Assembly: GCF_001578935.1 (NCBI RefSeq)
Contig: NZ_KQ969521.1
Location: 1-64,000, forward strand
Length of the DNA: 64,000 nt
Direction of reading: 5' to 3'
From: Streptococcus oralis
GTDB taxonomy: Bacteria; Bacillota; Bacilli; Lactobacillales; Streptococcaceae
In this document: positions 1-10,481 of the stretch, piece after piece
Numbering within the stretch: the stretch's first letter is position 1
Layout: every line of letters begins with the position of its first letter
Notes under the pieces: generated by a model
What the model saw: only the letters and a program-made list of their open reading frames with translations
What the model was told of the DNA's origin: nothing
Databases searched by the model: none
Program-made: the position numbers and the translations under genes

Positions 1-10
1 GTTTTATTAA

Positions 11-81
11 GCGGGTGTAGTTTAGTGGTAAAACTACAGCCTTCCAAGCTGTTGTCGCGAGTTCGATTCTCGTCACCCGCT
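11..81 (+). tRNA. tRNA-Gly (TCC)
   Basis: A 71-nt cloverleaf with acceptor arms GCGGGTG and CACCCGC, discriminator T, a T arm containing GTTCGATTC and anticodon loop CTTCCAA, which gives anticodon TCC. It is the first of three closely packed tRNA genes. In the pneumococcus the order Gly-Ile-Ser ends the long tRNA cluster behind an rRNA operon, so an rRNA operon probably lies just left of the window (inference). Confidence 0.97.
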
Positions 82-114
82 TTGAACGAAAGTTCATACC
101 AAGTTTTTGAACTT

Positions 115-188
<74 letters not shown>

Positions 189-194
189 TTAATA

Positions 195-282
195 GGAGAA
201 TTACTCAAGAGGCTGAAGAGGACGGTTTGCTAAATCGTTAGGTCGGGTAACCGGCGCGGGGGTTCGAATCCCCCATTCTCCG
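195..282 (+). tRNA. tRNA-Ser (GCT)
   Basis: An 88-nt class II tRNA. The acceptor arms are GGAGAAT and ATTCTCC, the anticodon loop TTGCTAA gives GCT, and the long variable arm (GTCGGGTAACCGGC) typical of serine tRNAs lies before the T arm GGTTCGAATC. It is the last gene of the tRNA cluster and is followed at once by a terminator hairpin. Confidence 0.97.
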
Positions 283-291
283 TGAGTTAAG

Positions 292-313
292 AGAGCTGTT
301 AGGCTCTTTTTTT
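292..313 (+). terminator. Terminator of the tRNA cluster
   Basis: A short stem AGAGC/GCTCT around loop TGTTAG is followed by a run of T, 9 nt after tRNA-Ser. This is the expected end of the rRNA-tRNA transcript. Confidence 0.8.
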
Positions 314-319
314 GTAAGC

Positions 320-355
320 AAATCCCCCTTCTAAATCGTTAAAAGGGGGATTTGT
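320..355. terminator. Hairpin between the tRNA cluster and birA
   Basis: An 11-bp perfect inverted repeat, AAATCCCCCTT (320-330) and AAGGGGGATTT (343-353), lies immediately beyond the birA stop codon. The T-run is weak on both strands, so it may stop birA transcription or act as a barrier between the converging transcripts. Confidence 0.55.
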
Positions 356-358
356 TTA

Positions 359-1295
359 TTACCAATTTGTTAGTGATATTTCTCCGCTATTTAGCCAGAT
401 AGTATGTTTATCTTCAAGTTCGACTTGTAGTCGGCCAAATTCTGAAATTTCTTTTGCAAGACCTTTTTTTACTTTTCCATCTAGCTGGAAGGTAACTTCT
501 TTTCCGAGAACTATTGATCTTTCTTTATAGATATAGAGTAGCTCATCTGAATCCGTATTGTAGAAACAATTCCATATTTCACTGATGAGCTCATTACGAC
601 TAATTGGTGCAGGTGGCATAAATAGGCTGCCTGCTTTTTCTTTTAGGTCTTCTGGGAAGTCTGCTATAGAAAAATTTATACCAAGTCCGATAATGACATC
701 TGTCACTAAACCTGTTTCAACGGATGTCATAGCTTCAGTAAGGATGCCTGCTATTTTTTTATTTTTAAAGTAGATGTCATTTACCCATTTGATATCTACT
801 TCTATCATCGTTAGATTTTTAATTGCCTTGTAGACCGCGGCAGCAACCAGGAGTGTATAGGATGGGAGTTTTTCATAGGGAAGATTGGGTTGAACATGCA
901 GGGACATATAGATCCCCCCCCTGAGATGGAGAATAGTAGGGGCGCTGAAAGCGGCCACGTCCTGCTGTTTGACAGGTTGAAAGATAGAGTGTATTTCCTT
1001 GGTTTCCAGCTTCAATCCCTTCTTTTGCATCTGTTTGGGTTGATTTGGTCTCAGGTTTGTAGTGAATGGTTAAGTTGGTTTTCTCTTGTATCAAATCAGG
1101 CAATATCAAATCGCCTTGAATAAGTTTGTAGCCTCTATTTTTAATACTGTCAATTTCTAGACCTTCTTGTTGAAGACGTTGGATCGCTTTCCATATGGAT
1201 GTACGACTCAGATTCAGCTCTTCTCCGATTTTTTCTCCGCTAACATAATCGTTTTCTCTAGCCAATATTTGGTAGACTAGTTGGTGTGATTTCAT
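359..1295 (-). pseudogene. birA: birA (rafS) biotin-protein ligase/repressor, frameshifted
   Basis: BirA joins biotin to the carrier protein of acetyl-CoA carboxylase; its N-terminal winged helix can repress biotin genes. Here the gene is in two frames. The upstream frame (1295 to about 915) carries the winged helix (residues 1-60, GEELNLSRTSIWKAIQRLQQ) and the start of the ligase domain with the biotin motif GRGRFQRPYY. The downstream frame (from about 913 to 359) carries the rest, including KWVNDIYFKNKKIAGIL. They meet at eight consecutive G on the coding strand (914-921). Seven G would restore one frame of 311 codons, the usual BirA length. The start codon overlaps the rafR stop (ATGA), and in the pneumococcus this gene is the second gene of rafRS. 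Because BirA is normally essential, a sequencing error or tract-length variation is as likely as true loss. Confidence 0.9.
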
Positions 1296-2152
1296 TGATT
1301 TTCCTTTCTAGCTAAGAGGGAGTGAGAGTATTCCTTTCGAGTTTGACTAGGTGTTTTATGAAAAAACTGCTTGTAGGCTTTTGAGAAATGTAGTGGATCT
1401 GAAAAACCCACAGAATACGCAATGACTTTTATCGTTTCGTTGGTGTGTTCTAGTAACTGTTGCGCACGGTTCATTCGAACGAAAAGTAAATATTCTTTTG
1501 GAGAGAGTTGGTGAAATTCTTTAAACACACTAGTTAAGTAACTTCTATGAACCGATAGCTCTTTTGCTAAATTTTGAATGGTGAGCGATTGTGGATAGTG
1601 ACTATCAATTAATCGTTTGCAGTCAAGATAGAGTTGGTGGGTTGATGAAATATTCTTTTTTTTCTGATTGGGAGCAATAGTTCCTAGATGAAACATTAGT
1701 TCATGGAGTTGTCCCATGATGTGTAGTTGAGCCAATTCATTAGATTTTGTAATCTGAGCGAAGCGGACAATATCTGAGATGAGTTTTGCAGTTGTTTGTG
1801 TATGACAGTTATTTGACTGGATGAGGTAAGATTGGTCAGAAATTTGAGATAGAGCAAAGTAGTCAGGTGCCCTCCCTCCAGTAATCCCCAACCAGTAGTA
1901 AGCCCAAGGATCCTGGCTATCTGCTTGATAGAATGTTAATTCATCTGGTTTTAATAGAAAGAAATCTCCTTCATTTAAATCAACAATTTTCCCCTTATAA
2001 TGGAATTGACCTTTTCCTTTAGTAATGTAATGGAGTACATAGGTATCTCGAATAGCTGGGCCAAAAGAGTAGTTAGGCGTGCATTCTTCATAGCCGTAAA
2101 AGCTAAGAGAAAGGTCAATTGTTCCTGTCTGGTATTCTGAAAAAACGAGCAT
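1292..2152 (-). CDS. rafR: RafR, AraC-family activator of the raffinose operon
   Basis: A 286-residue regulator. The N-terminal half is a cupin-like sugar-sensing domain (about 10-150), and the C-terminal 95 residues hold two AraC-type helix-turn-helix units, the first around [20 protein letters not shown] and the second around [20 protein letters not shown]. The start at 2152 is chosen because AGGAGG lies 6 nt upstream; a longer frame to 2194 has no such site. It is divergent from aga and translationally coupled to birA, exactly as rafR is in the pneumococcus, where it activates aga-rafEFG-gtfA in response to raffinose. Assignment as MsmR would mean the same protein family. Confidence 0.9.
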   Translation of the reverse strand: MLVFSEYQTGTIDLSLSFYGYEECTPNYSFGPAIRDTYVLHYITKGKGQFHYKGKIVDLNEGDFFLLKPDELTFYQADSQDPWAYYWLGITGGRAPDYFALSQISDQSYLIQSNNCHTQTTAKLISDIVRFAQITKSNELAQLHIMGQLHELMFHLGTIAPNQKKKNISSTHQLYLDCKRLIDSHYPQSLTIQNLAKELSVHRSYLTSVFKEFHQLSPKEYLLFVRMNRAQQLLEHTNETIKVIAYSVGFSDPLHFSKAYKQFFHKTPSQTRKEYSHSLLARKENQ

Positions 2153-2203
2153 GGGCCACCTCCTATCTAACATTTTACCATATTCTTGAGACATTTTTCT
2201 ATT

Positions 2204-2219
2204 TTAGAAAGCGCTTTTA
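2204..2219. promoter_or_regulatory. Probable CcpA cre site between rafR and aga
   Basis: The perfect palindrome AAAGCGCTTT (2208-2217), extended to TTAGAAAGCGCTTTTA, matches the core of catabolite-responsive elements. It sits 41 nt before the aga start in the divergent intergenic region. It would make the raffinose genes subject to glucose repression by CcpA, as expected for this locus. The match is seen; CcpA binding is inference. Confidence 0.7.
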
Positions 2220-2259
2220 TATGTTAAAATTTTTTCAAGAAATAGATGAGGTACAAGTT

Positions 2260-4422
2260 ATGGGAATTCGGATAGAGAATAATCTATTTTACGTTGAGAG
2301 TAAAGGTTTAAGTTTGATTATTGAAAATAGGGATGGGTTCTTATTATTAAAACATTTGGGAAAGACTATTAAGGACTATAGAGGTTCTAATAGTGTTTAT
2401 GAACGCGATCATGCTTTTTCTGGTAATCCAACAGCTACCAATCGAACCTTTAGTTTGGATACGCAACGTCAAATTTTTGGACAACATGGTTTGGGTGACT
2501 TTAGAAAACCAACTTTACTGGTTCAACATGATGCAACTGAAGTAACAGACTTTCGATTTGTAGAAGCAAAGATTTTAAAAGGTCAGAATGGTCCACAGGG
2601 CTTACCTTCTCCTCACAGCATGGATGATACAGAGACGCTTGTCTTGATTTTAAAAGATTTTCAAGCTAAACTTAGTCTGACTTTGTATTATACAGCTTTT
2701 GATAATGATGCGACAATTGCTAGTTACAGCAAATTGGAAAATAACAGTAATCAGGAAGTTGTCATCCATAAGGACTTTTCTTTCATGGCTGATTTTCCTG
2801 CTACAGCTTACGAAATAGTGACTTTACAGGGAGCTTATGCTCGTGAAAAGACTGTCCGACATCAACAGGTAGAACAAGGAATCTTTTCAATTAGTTCGAA
2901 CCGTGGTGCTTCTGGGCATGCTCAAACACCAGCTCTTCTCTTATGTGATCAAGGAGTCACAGAGGATGCTGGGAATGTGTTTGCTCTGCAACTACTGTAT
3001 AGTGGAAACTTCGAAGCTTTTGTCCAAAAGAATCAACTGAATGAAGTTCGGGTGGCTATTGGCATTAATCCAGAAAATTTTTCTTGGAAGTTAGATCCTG
3101 AGGAAAATTTTGAAACACCGGTAGCTTTAGTGACTTATTCAGATAAGGGATTAACTGGTATCAGTCATGAAAGTCAGAATTTTGTACTTAAGCACATTAT
3201 GCCAAGTAAATTTTCTAAAAAAGAGCGTCCAATTCTAATCAATAACTGGGAAGCTACCTACTTTGACTTTCAGAGAGAAAAACTGTTAGAGTTGGCAGAT
3301 GAGGCTAAGAAAGTTGGTATTGAACTTTTTGTATTAGATGATGGGTGGTTTGGTAATCGCTTTGATGATAATCGTGCTTTAGGTGATTGGGTTGTGAATG
3401 AGAAAAAACTGGGTGGAAGCCTAGAAAGTCTGATTTCAGCTATCCATGAAAGAGGTTTGCAGTTTGGGCTTTGGTTAGAACCTGAGATGATTTCTGTTGA
3501 TAGCGACTTGTATCGTAAACATCCTGACTGGGCTATTCAGGTTCCAGGTTATGAGCATACCTATTCTCGAAATCAATTAGTACTTAATCTTGCCAATCCT
3601 CAGGTAGTAGAATATTTGAAAAATGTCTTAGATGAACTCCTCTCTCATCATGATATTGACTACATCAAATGGGATATGAACCGCAATATCACTAATCTGG
3701 GGAATGGTTCAGTTTATCTGGAAACCCAGATGCAGTCTCATCAGTACATGCTGGGGCTTTACGAACTCGTTTCTTATTTGACAGTGAAACATAGTCATAT
3801 TCTCTTTGAGTCCTGCTCTGGTGGTGGTGGACGAAATGATCTTGGTATGATGCGCTATTTCCCACAAGTTTGGGCCAGTGACAATACGGATGCTATTGCA
3901 CGTTTACCAATTCAATACGGTTCATCCTACCTCTATCCAACCATTTCTATGGGGGCTCATGTGTCAGCAGTACCAAATCATCAGATGGGACGAATGACAC
4001 CATTGGAAACTCGTGGTCATGTGGCAATGATGGGGAATCTAGGTTATGAACTTGATTTGACAAGTTTATCAGACGAAGAGAAGGATGAGATTGCTAATCA
4101 GGTGAACTTGTATAAAGAATTGCGACCAGTAGTCCAGTTGGGAAATCAGTATAGGTTAATCAATCCCGATGCTGAATCCAATGAAGCAGCTCTACAATTT
4201 AATTATGGAAATCAAACGATTGTAACCTACGTCCGAGTCCTATCAGTTGTGGAAACAATGGAAACCACCTTGAAACTGAAAGACTTAGAGGTGGAAGGGC
4301 TTTATGAGCTGGAAGGGACAAACATTGTTTATTCGGGTGCAGAGCTCATGTATGCAGGTTTAAGTGTTACCCTATCACCAGGAGATTTTTTGAGTAGACA
4401 GTATAAATTCAAAAGACTATAA
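2260..4422 (+). CDS. aga: Aga, alpha-galactosidase (GH36)
   Basis: A 720-residue cytoplasmic alpha-galactosidase that removes galactose from raffinose, melibiose and related sugars, leaving sucrose from raffinose. The GH36 fold is clear: an N-terminal beta-sandwich, then the barrel with the nucleophile Asp472 in [10 protein letters not shown] and the acid/base Asp541 in WASDNTDA, plus [17 protein letters not shown] between them. The start at 2260 has GAGG about 9 nt upstream and gives the usual pneumococcal length; an open frame to 2119 runs into the divergent promoter region. There is no signal peptide. It is first in the operon with rafEFG and gtfA. Confidence 0.95.
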   Translation: MGIRIENNLFYVESKGLSLIIENRDGFLLLKHLGKTIKDYRGSNSVYERDHAFSGNPTATNRTFSLDTQRQIFGQHGLGDFRKPTLLVQHDATEVTDFRFVEAKILKGQNGPQGLPSPHSMDDTETLVLILKDFQAKLSLTLYYTAFDNDATIASYSKLENNSNQEVVIHKDFSFMADFPATAYEIVTLQGAYAREKTVRHQQVEQGIFSISSNRGASGHAQTPALLLCDQGVTEDAGNVFALQLLYSGNFEAFVQKNQLNEVRVAIGINPENFSWKLDPEENFETPVALVTYSDKGLTGISHESQNFVLKHIMPSKFSKKERPILINNWEATYFDFQREKLLELADEAKKVGIELFVLDDGWFGNRFDDNRALGDWVVNEKKLGGSLESLISAIHERGLQFGLWLEPEMISVDSDLYRKHPDWAIQVPGYEHTYSRNQLVLNLANPQVVEYLKNVLDELLSHHDIDYIKWDMNRNITNLGNGSVYLETQMQSHQYMLGLYELVSYLTVKHSHILFESCSGGGGRNDLGMMRYFPQVWASDNTDAIARLPIQYGSSYLYPTISMGAHVSAVPNHQMGRMTPLETRGHVAMMGNLGYELDLTSLSDEEKDEIANQVNLYKELRPVVQLGNQYRLINPDAESNEAALQFNYGNQTIVTYVRVLSVVETMETTLKLKDLEVEGLYELEGTNIVYSGAELMYAGLSVTLSPGDFLSRQYKFKRL

Positions 4423-4456
4423 TAAAAGCGTATAAATTTATCAAGGAGGCATTCCA

Positions 4457-5707
4457 ATGAAATGGTATAAGAAAGCAGGTTTTCTTTTAGTAGCTGGGGC
4501 AAGTTTACTAGGCCTAGTGGCTTGTAGTCAGAACAATCAATCAGCTGATGGTAAGGTAACGATTGAGTTTTTTAACCAGAAGACCGAGATGGCAGATACC
4601 TTGCAAAGGATAGTGGATGATTTTGAGAAGGAACACCCTACTATTGATGTGAAGCTGACTACAGTACCTTCAGCTGGAATTGTTCTAAAGACTCGGATTT
4701 TATCAGGAGACGTTCCAGATATTATTAATATCTATCCTCAAAATATGGATTTTCAGGAGTGGGCGAAGGCAGGCTATTTTGCAGATATGACAGGAAAACC
4801 CTATCTTGAGAACATCAAGAATGACTATGCTGAAAAGTATGCAATCAATAACAAGATTTATAGCGTGCCATTAACGGCCAATCTTTATGGAATCTATTAC
4901 AATAAAACGAAGTTTAAAGAATTAGGACTTGAGGAACCGAAGACTTTTAAAGAGTTTCAAGAGATTGTTAAAAAGATAAAAGATAGTGGGAATTCTCCCT
5001 TTGCGGTTGCAGGCAATGAAGGCTGGACATTAAATGGTTACCACCAACTTTCTCTCATTACTCTTACGGGTAGTGGAGATGAGGCTAATAACTACCTTCG
5101 CTTTTCAAAACCAAACGCTATCTCAGCAGATGATGCTATTTTAAAAGCAGATGCAGAACGACTCGATTTATTAGCAGATAATGCTCAAGATGGTTGGCGT
5201 GGTGCCTCTTATAATGATTCGGTGGTAGCATTTTCGAGTGAAAAAGCCTTGATGATGCCACAAGGATCATGGGCATTAGCGGCAATTAATCAACAGGATC
5301 CAAAATTTGAGGTGGGCATGTTTGCATTTCCAGGAGAGCAGGCAGGTCAAGAGGTGACCGTTGGAGCAGGGGATATGGCGTTGTCTATCTCTGCGACAAC
5401 CAAACATCCCAAAGAAACGGAAGAATTTATCAGCTACATGACCTCTGCAAAGGCAATGCAGGCCTACTATGATGTGGATGGCTCACCAGTTGCGGTGAAA
5501 GGCATACAGGAAAAAGAGGACTCAGCTCTTGCGGAAATTTCTAAACTGGCATTTACGGACAAACATTATGTTTGGTTGGGCCAACGCTGGAACTCTGAAG
5601 AAGACTTTTTTAATCTAAGTACAGGTTACCTGATGGATAAAAATCTGAAAAATATGGCAAACAATCTCAATGCTTTCTTTAATCCAATGAAGGCAGATTT
5701 GGACTAG
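4457..5707 (+). CDS. rafE: RafE, raffinose-binding lipoprotein of an ABC importer
   Basis: A 416-residue extracellular solute-binding protein (family 1). The signal peptide ends in lipobox LVAC with Cys23 as the lipidated residue. The rest is the two-lobed sugar-binding fold, with the typical start KVTIEFFNQKTEMADTLQRI and GVPDIINIYPQN-like region. AAGGAGG precedes the start at a good distance. It delivers raffinose or fructooligosaccharide-type sugars to RafFG. Confidence 0.93.
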   Translation: MKWYKKAGFLLVAGASLLGLVACSQNNQSADGKVTIEFFNQKTEMADTLQRIVDDFEKEHPTIDVKLTTVPSAGIVLKTRILSGDVPDIINIYPQNMDFQEWAKAGYFADMTGKPYLENIKNDYAEKYAINNKIYSVPLTANLYGIYYNKTKFKELGLEEPKTFKEFQEIVKKIKDSGNSPFAVAGNEGWTLNGYHQLSLITLTGSGDEANNYLRFSKPNAISADDAILKADAERLDLLADNAQDGWRGASYNDSVVAFSSEKALMMPQGSWALAAINQQDPKFEVGMFAFPGEQAGQEVTVGAGDMALSISATTKHPKETEEFISYMTSAKAMQAYYDVDGSPVAVKGIQEKEDSALAEISKLAFTDKHYVWLGQRWNSEEDFFNLSTGYLMDKNLKNMANNLNAFFNPMKADLD

Positions 5708-5725
5708 AATAGGAGTTAAGATGAT

Positions 5726-6598
5726 ATGGCTATTCGAAAATTTTTAAATAAATACTGGGGTTGGACATTTTTGCTCATCCCGCTTGCTTTACAAGCTATC
5801 TTCTTTTACTTTCCAATGGTACAAGGTGCTTTCTATAGTTTGACTAACTGGACTGGATTGACCTATAATTATAAATTTGTTGGTTTAAATAACTACAAAT
5901 TGCTGATGATTGATGGGAAATTCTTCACAGCCATAGCCTTTACTTTGATTTTAACTCTGGCATTGATTATTGGAGAGATTACGATTGGGATGGTTGTGGC
6001 ACGAGCCTTAAATTCTAAGATGAAGGGGGAGACCTTCTTTAGAGCTTGGTTCTTTTTCCCAGCTGTTTTGTCTGGTTTGACAGTTTCCTTGATTTTTAAA
6101 CAATTCTTCAACTATGGTCTTCCAACGATTGGAAAAATTTTAGGAATTAGCTTTTTACAAGAGAGTTTATTAGGAAGCCCTGTTGGAGCAGTACTCGCAG
6201 CTATCTTTGTCCTTCTGTGGCAAGGGGTAGCTATGCCTATTATCCTCTTTCTTGCTGGTCTTCAGAGTATTCCAAATGATATTTTAGAGGCAGCATCAAT
6301 TGATGGTGCAACAAGTAAACAAACCTTTTGGAAGATTGAATTGCCCTATTTATTGCCAACGATCTCAATGGTTTTTATCTTGGCTCTTAAGTCTGGTTTG
6401 ACAGCCTTTGACCAAATTTTTGCGTTGACGAGTGGTGGTCCAAATAATGCTACAACGTCCCTTGGACTTTTAGTCTACAACTATGCTTTCAAGAGTAATC
6501 AATATGGATATGCGAATGCAATTGCCTTGATTTTATTCTTAATTATTGGAATTGTTTCTCTTATCCAAATCAAACTGTCAAAGAAATTTGAAATCTAA
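5726..6598 (+). CDS. rafF: RafF, sugar ABC transporter permease
   Basis: A 290-residue inner-membrane permease with six predicted transmembrane helices. The binding-protein-dependent transport motif EAASIDGATSKQTFWKIELP (about residues 189-208) is where the ATPase docks. Together with RafG it forms the channel. No ATPase gene is present in the operon; in the pneumococcus the shared ATPase MsmK, encoded elsewhere, powers this importer. Confidence 0.93.
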   Translation: MAIRKFLNKYWGWTFLLIPLALQAIFFYFPMVQGAFYSLTNWTGLTYNYKFVGLNNYKLLMIDGKFFTAIAFTLILTLALIIGEITIGMVVARALNSKMKGETFFRAWFFFPAVLSGLTVSLIFKQFFNYGLPTIGKILGISFLQESLLGSPVGAVLAAIFVLLWQGVAMPIILFLAGLQSIPNDILEAASIDGATSKQTFWKIELPYLLPTISMVFILALKSGLTAFDQIFALTSGGPNNATTSLGLLVYNYAFKSNQYGYANAIALILFLIIGIVSLIQIKLSKKFEI

Positions 6599-6614
6599 TA
6601 GAGGAGTCCCACAC

Positions 6615-7448
6615 ATGAAAAAAGAAGAAAAATTGAATCAGTTTTGGAAATATGTCCTCTTGATAGTCGGTGGTATTCTTATACTTGTTCCTTTATTGGT
6701 AACAGTATTTAGTTCTTTCAAAACAACTAAGGATATCATGAATCATTTCTTTAGTTTGCCTAATCCTTTTACCTTAAGTAATTATGAACGATTGATTTCG
6801 GATGGAATTGGAGGCTATTTCTGGAATTCAGCAGTTATTACGGTGTTATCATTGATTGTAGTAGCTTTCTTTATTCCAGCTGCAGCTTATTCCATTGCTC
6901 GAAATATGTCCAAGAAAAAAGCCTTTGCAATTATGTATTCGCTCTTGATCTTAGGGATATTTGTTCCATTTCAGGTGATTATGATTCCCATCACAGTTAT
7001 GATGAGTAAACTCGGTCTAGCAAATATGTGGGGGCTAGTAATACTCTACTTAACTTATGCTATTCCACAGACCCTCTTCTTGTATGTTGGTTATATTAAA
7101 ATCAGTGTACCAGATAGTTTGGATGAAGCTGCGGAAATTGATGGGGCTGATCGTTTTACAACTTATCGTCGAATCATCTTTCCAATGTTGAAGCCCATGC
7201 ATGCGACAACTTTGATTATCAATGCTCTCTGGTTCTGGAATGACTTTATGTTGCCACTCTTGATTCTGAATAAGGATTCCAAGATGTGGACTTTACCTCT
7301 TTTCCAATACAACTACCAAGGTCAGTACTTCAATGACTATGGCCCAAGTTTTGCATCCTATATTGTGGGAATTGTAACGATAACTATTGTCTACCTCATC
7401 TTCCAAAAACATATCATTTCAGGAATGAGTAACGGAGCAGTGAAGTAA
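6615..7448 (+). CDS. rafG: RafG, sugar ABC transporter permease
   Basis: A 277-residue MalG-type permease, second half of the raffinose channel. Six membrane segments are visible and the EAA loop reads EAAEIDGADRFTTYRRIIFP. The start at 6615 follows GAGGAG by 9 nt, 16 nt after rafF; an upstream in-frame start at 6546 would overlap rafF by 53 nt and has no ribosome site. Confidence 0.93.
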   Translation: MKKEEKLNQFWKYVLLIVGGILILVPLLVTVFSSFKTTKDIMNHFFSLPNPFTLSNYERLISDGIGGYFWNSAVITVLSLIVVAFFIPAAAYSIARNMSKKKAFAIMYSLLILGIFVPFQVIMIPITVMMSKLGLANMWGLVILYLTYAIPQTLFLYVGYIKISVPDSLDEAAEIDGADRFTTYRRIIFPMLKPMHATTLIINALWFWNDFMLPLLILNKDSKMWTLPLFQYNYQGQYFNDYGPSFASYIVGIVTITIVYLIFQKHIISGMSNGAVK

Positions 7449-7654
7449 GAAAGTGCTTAGGGAATTTATAATTCCGTGCATAGAGGAACAGTTCAGCTTG
7501 TTGACAATTCTATGTAGAAAACAAGACAGTATTACTTAATTGCTTGCAGTCTATATTAGTATGAGTTTGATGTGAACAAAAATCTAAAAATATCTTTCAT
7601 TTACGAAGCCAGGTCATATAAGACTTGGCTTTCATCAGAAAAAGGAGACCATCT

Positions 7655-9097
7655 ATGACCATTCAAAATAAAACTATGTTGATTACTTACTCAGATAGTC
7701 TTGGAAATAACCTTAAAGACTTGTATGAGAATTTGGAAGAACATTTTGGCGATGCTATTGGTGGAGTTCACCTTCTACCATTTTTCCCGTCAACAGGTGA
7801 TCGTGGATTTGCACCAGTTGACTATGATGAAGTGGATCCAGCGTTTGGTGATTGGGAGGATGTTAAGCGTTTAGGTGAGAAATATTATCTTATGTTTGAC
7901 TTTATGATTAACCATATTTCTCGTCAATCGAAATATTATAAGGACTATCAAGAAAAACATGAAGCTAGTGAATTTAAAGATCTCTTTTTAAACTGGGATA
8001 AGTTTTGGCCGGAAAATCGTCCGACACAAGCTGATGTAGACCTAATTTACAAGCGTAAGGATCGTGCACCAAAGCAAGAGATTCTTTTTGCGGATGGTTC
8101 AGTAGAACATTTGTGGAATACTTTTGGTGAGGAGCAGATTGATCTTGATGTGACCAAAGAAGTAACGATGAGATTCATCCGTAAGACGATTCAACATCTA
8201 GCAAGTAACGGGTGTGATTTGATTCGTCTAGATGCCTTTGCTTATGCAGTGAAGAAATTGGATACCAATGATTTCTTTGTGGAACCAGATATTTGGAATT
8301 TATTGGACAAAGTTCGAGATATCGCTGCTGAGTATGGGACAGAGCTCTTACCTGAGATTCATGAACACTATTCGATTCAGTTTAAAATAGCGGACCATGA
8401 TTACTATGTTTACGATTTTGCCCTTCCAATGGTGACCCTTTATACTCTTTACAGTTCCAGAACAGAGCGTTTGGCTCAGTGGTTAAAGATGAGCCCGATG
8501 AAGCAATTTACGACACTAGATACCCATGATGGGATTGGAGTGGTGGATGTCAAGGATATCCTGACTGATGATGAAATTGACTATGCTTCAAATGAGCTCT
8601 ATAAGGTTGGAGCGAATGTCAAACGTAAGTACTCTAGTGCAGAGTATAACAATCTAGATATCTACCAAATCAATTCAACCTATTATTCTGCGCTTGGAGA
8701 TGATGATGTCAAGTATTTCCTAGCTCGTTTGATTCAAGCTTTTGCTCCAGGCATTCCTCAGGTTTACTATGTGGGTCTATTAGCAGGAAAAAATGACTTG
8801 AAATTATTAGAAGAAACCAAAGAAGGTCGAAATATCAATCGTCATTACTATAGCAATGAGGAAATAGCAGAAGAAGTTCAACGTCCTGTGGTGAAGGCTC
8901 TTCTCAATCTATTTTCTTTCCGTAATCAATCAGAGGCCTTTGATCTAGAAGGGACTATTGACGTTGAAACACCAACAGCTCACAGCATTGTAATCAAGCG
9001 TCAAAATAAAGACAAGTCCGTAACAGCAGTAGCAGAAATTGATTTGCAAAGTCAGACCTATCAAGTAGTGGAAAACGGCAGAAAAATTCAGTTCTAG
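7655..9097 (+). CDS. gtfA: GtfA, sucrose phosphorylase
   Basis: A 480-residue cytoplasmic GH13 subfamily 18 enzyme that splits sucrose with phosphate into glucose-1-phosphate and fructose. It thus uses the sucrose left after Aga acts on raffinose. Catalytic residues are visible: nucleophile Asp193 in [10 protein letters not shown], acid/base Glu234 in LLPEIHEH and Asp292 in TLDTHDGIG, within one or two positions of those in characterised sucrose phosphorylases. The start follows AAAGGAGA. The 206-bp gap after rafG holds an imperfect hairpin (about 7605-7631) just before the ribosome site, but I see no convincing new promoter. Confidence 0.95.
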   Translation: MTIQNKTMLITYSDSLGNNLKDLYENLEEHFGDAIGGVHLLPFFPSTGDRGFAPVDYDEVDPAFGDWEDVKRLGEKYYLMFDFMINHISRQSKYYKDYQEKHEASEFKDLFLNWDKFWPENRPTQADVDLIYKRKDRAPKQEILFADGSVEHLWNTFGEEQIDLDVTKEVTMRFIRKTIQHLASNGCDLIRLDAFAYAVKKLDTNDFFVEPDIWNLLDKVRDIAAEYGTELLPEIHEHYSIQFKIADHDYYVYDFALPMVTLYTLYSSRTERLAQWLKMSPMKQFTTLDTHDGIGVVDVKDILTDDEIDYASNELYKVGANVKRKYSSAEYNNLDIYQINSTYYSALGDDDVKYFLARLIQAFAPGIPQVYYVGLLAGKNDLKLLEETKEGRNINRHYYSNEEIAEEVQRPVVKALLNLFSFRNQSEAFDLEGTIDVETPTAHSIVIKRQNKDKSVTAVAEIDLQSQTYQVVENGRKIQF

Positions 9098-9144
9098 TGC
9101 TATATTAATGAAACAGTTTTTTTGTGGCGAAAACGTGTTCATTG

Positions 9145-9173
9145 TTTCCAAATGAAGGAAAAAATGGTAGAAT
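9145..9173 (+). promoter_or_regulatory. Promoter of tacL
   Basis: An extended -10 box TGGTAGAAT (9165-9173) lies 17 bp after TTTCCA (9145-9150), a fair -35 box. Transcripts would begin near 9180. This separates tacL from the sugar operon and argues that upstream in-frame ATG codons at 9152 and 9164 are not used. Confidence 0.6.
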
Positions 9174-9229
9174 ATAAAGATAGTTTAGCATTTATCTTCT
9201 GGAGAAATCCAGAACAGAAAGGATCCGTT

Positions 9230-10423
9230 TTGAAATCAATTGGATTACTGGATAAGATAAGAGGGCTTTCGAAAAAAGATTTCTTTTTGTATTTGATGAT
9301 CATAAGTATCTTTTTACCTTTTTATTTGTTCTTAGCGCTCTTTGCTTTATATTTGATAGGTTTACTTGTTACTGGGGAGATGAAGGGAATTATCAAAGGA
9401 TTAATCAAACATCCTGTACTTCTCTTTTTTATTGCCTACAGTAGTATCATCTCTATCGTTGCCAAGAACTGGCTGGGATTGGCTGCATCTTTACTGATGT
9501 TTCTCTTTCTCGTTTTCTTTAGTTTTTATCAGAAACGCCTGACACACGCTTTCTTTCGGTTAATCTTGCAGACGGTCTTGTTTGGTAGTGTGCTCTCTGC
9601 GGCTTTTGCTACCTTGGAGCATTTCCAAATTGTAAAGAAATTTAACTATGCCTTTCTTTCGCCAAATATGCAAGTATGGCACCAGAACCGTGCAGAGGTC
9701 ACCTTCTTTAATCCTAACTACTATGGGATTATCTGTTGCTTCTGTATCATGATTGCCTTTTATCTCTTTACAACGACGAAGTTAAGATGGTTGAAAATCT
9801 TTTGTGTGGTGGCCGGTTTTGTGAATCTATTTGGTTTGAATTTTACGCAAAATAGAACAGCCTTTCCTGCCATTATCGCTGGTGCCATCATTTATCTCTT
9901 TACAACCATTAAAAACTGGCGTGCCTTTTGGCTCAGTATTGGTGTTTTCGGGATTGGCCTCTGTTTCCTCTTCTCAAGCGATTTGGGTGTCCGTATGGGA
10001 ACCCTAGATTCTTCAATGGAGGAGCGTGTTTCAATCTGGAATGCGGGTATGACTTTGTTCAAGCAAAATCCGATCTGGGGTGAGGGTCCACTGACCTATA
10101 TGAATTCCTATCCGAGAATCCATGCACCTTACCACGAGCACGCGCATAGTCTTTACATCGATACCATTTTAAGTTATGGTTTGATTGGAACCATTCTCCT
10201 ATCCATTTCTTCGGTTATCCCGGTTCACATGATGATGGATATGAGTCAGGAGTCTGGCAAACGACCAATTATCGGTCTTTATCTCTCCTTCCTTACAGTA
10301 GTTGCTGTACATGGAATTTTTGACTTGGCTCTCTTTTGGATTCAGTCAGGATTCATCTTCTTGCTGGTTATGTGCAGTCTACCACTGGAACATCGAACCT
10401 TAGTGTCCGAAATGACAGATTAA
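9230..10423 (+). CDS. tacL: TacL (formerly RafX), lipoteichoic-acid ligase
   Basis: About 397 residues with ten or more membrane helices and the O-antigen-ligase/polymerase (Wzy_C) pattern: hydrophobic N-terminal half, then a large outer loop carrying RVSIWNAGMTLFKQNPIWGEGP and YHEHAHSLYID. In S. pneumoniae the gene in this place was first called rafX and later shown to be needed for linking teichoic-acid chains to the glycolipid anchor. The start is uncertain: TTG at 9230 has AAAGGA 6 nt upstream and lies downstream of a clear promoter, whereas ATG codons at 9152 and 9164 would fall upstream of or inside the -10 box. It is not expected to act on raffinose despite its position. Confidence 0.85.
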   Translation: MKSIGLLDKIRGLSKKDFFLYLMIISIFLPFYLFLALFALYLIGLLVTGEMKGIIKGLIKHPVLLFFIAYSSIISIVAKNWLGLAASLLMFLFLVFFSFYQKRLTHAFFRLILQTVLFGSVLSAAFATLEHFQIVKKFNYAFLSPNMQVWHQNRAEVTFFNPNYYGIICCFCIMIAFYLFTTTKLRWLKIFCVVAGFVNLFGLNFTQNRTAFPAIIAGAIIYLFTTIKNWRAFWLSIGVFGIGLCFLFSSDLGVRMGTLDSSMEERVSIWNAGMTLFKQNPIWGEGPLTYMNSYPRIHAPYHEHAHSLYIDTILSYGLIGTILLSISSVIPVHMMMDMSQESGKRPIIGLYLSFLTVVAVHGIFDLALFWIQSGFIFLLVMCSLPLEHRTLVSEMTD

Positions 10424-10437
10424 GTTAATAAATAGTG

Positions 10438-10472
10438 AAGATCTTCTACTCTAGGTAGGAGGTCTTTTTTGT
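10438..10472 (+). terminator. Terminator after tacL
   Basis: The stem AGATCTTCTAC/GTAGGAGGTCT is followed by TTTTTT. It ends the tacL transcript 15 nt beyond the stop codon. Confidence 0.85.
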
Positions 10473-10481
10473 TGGTGAAAA

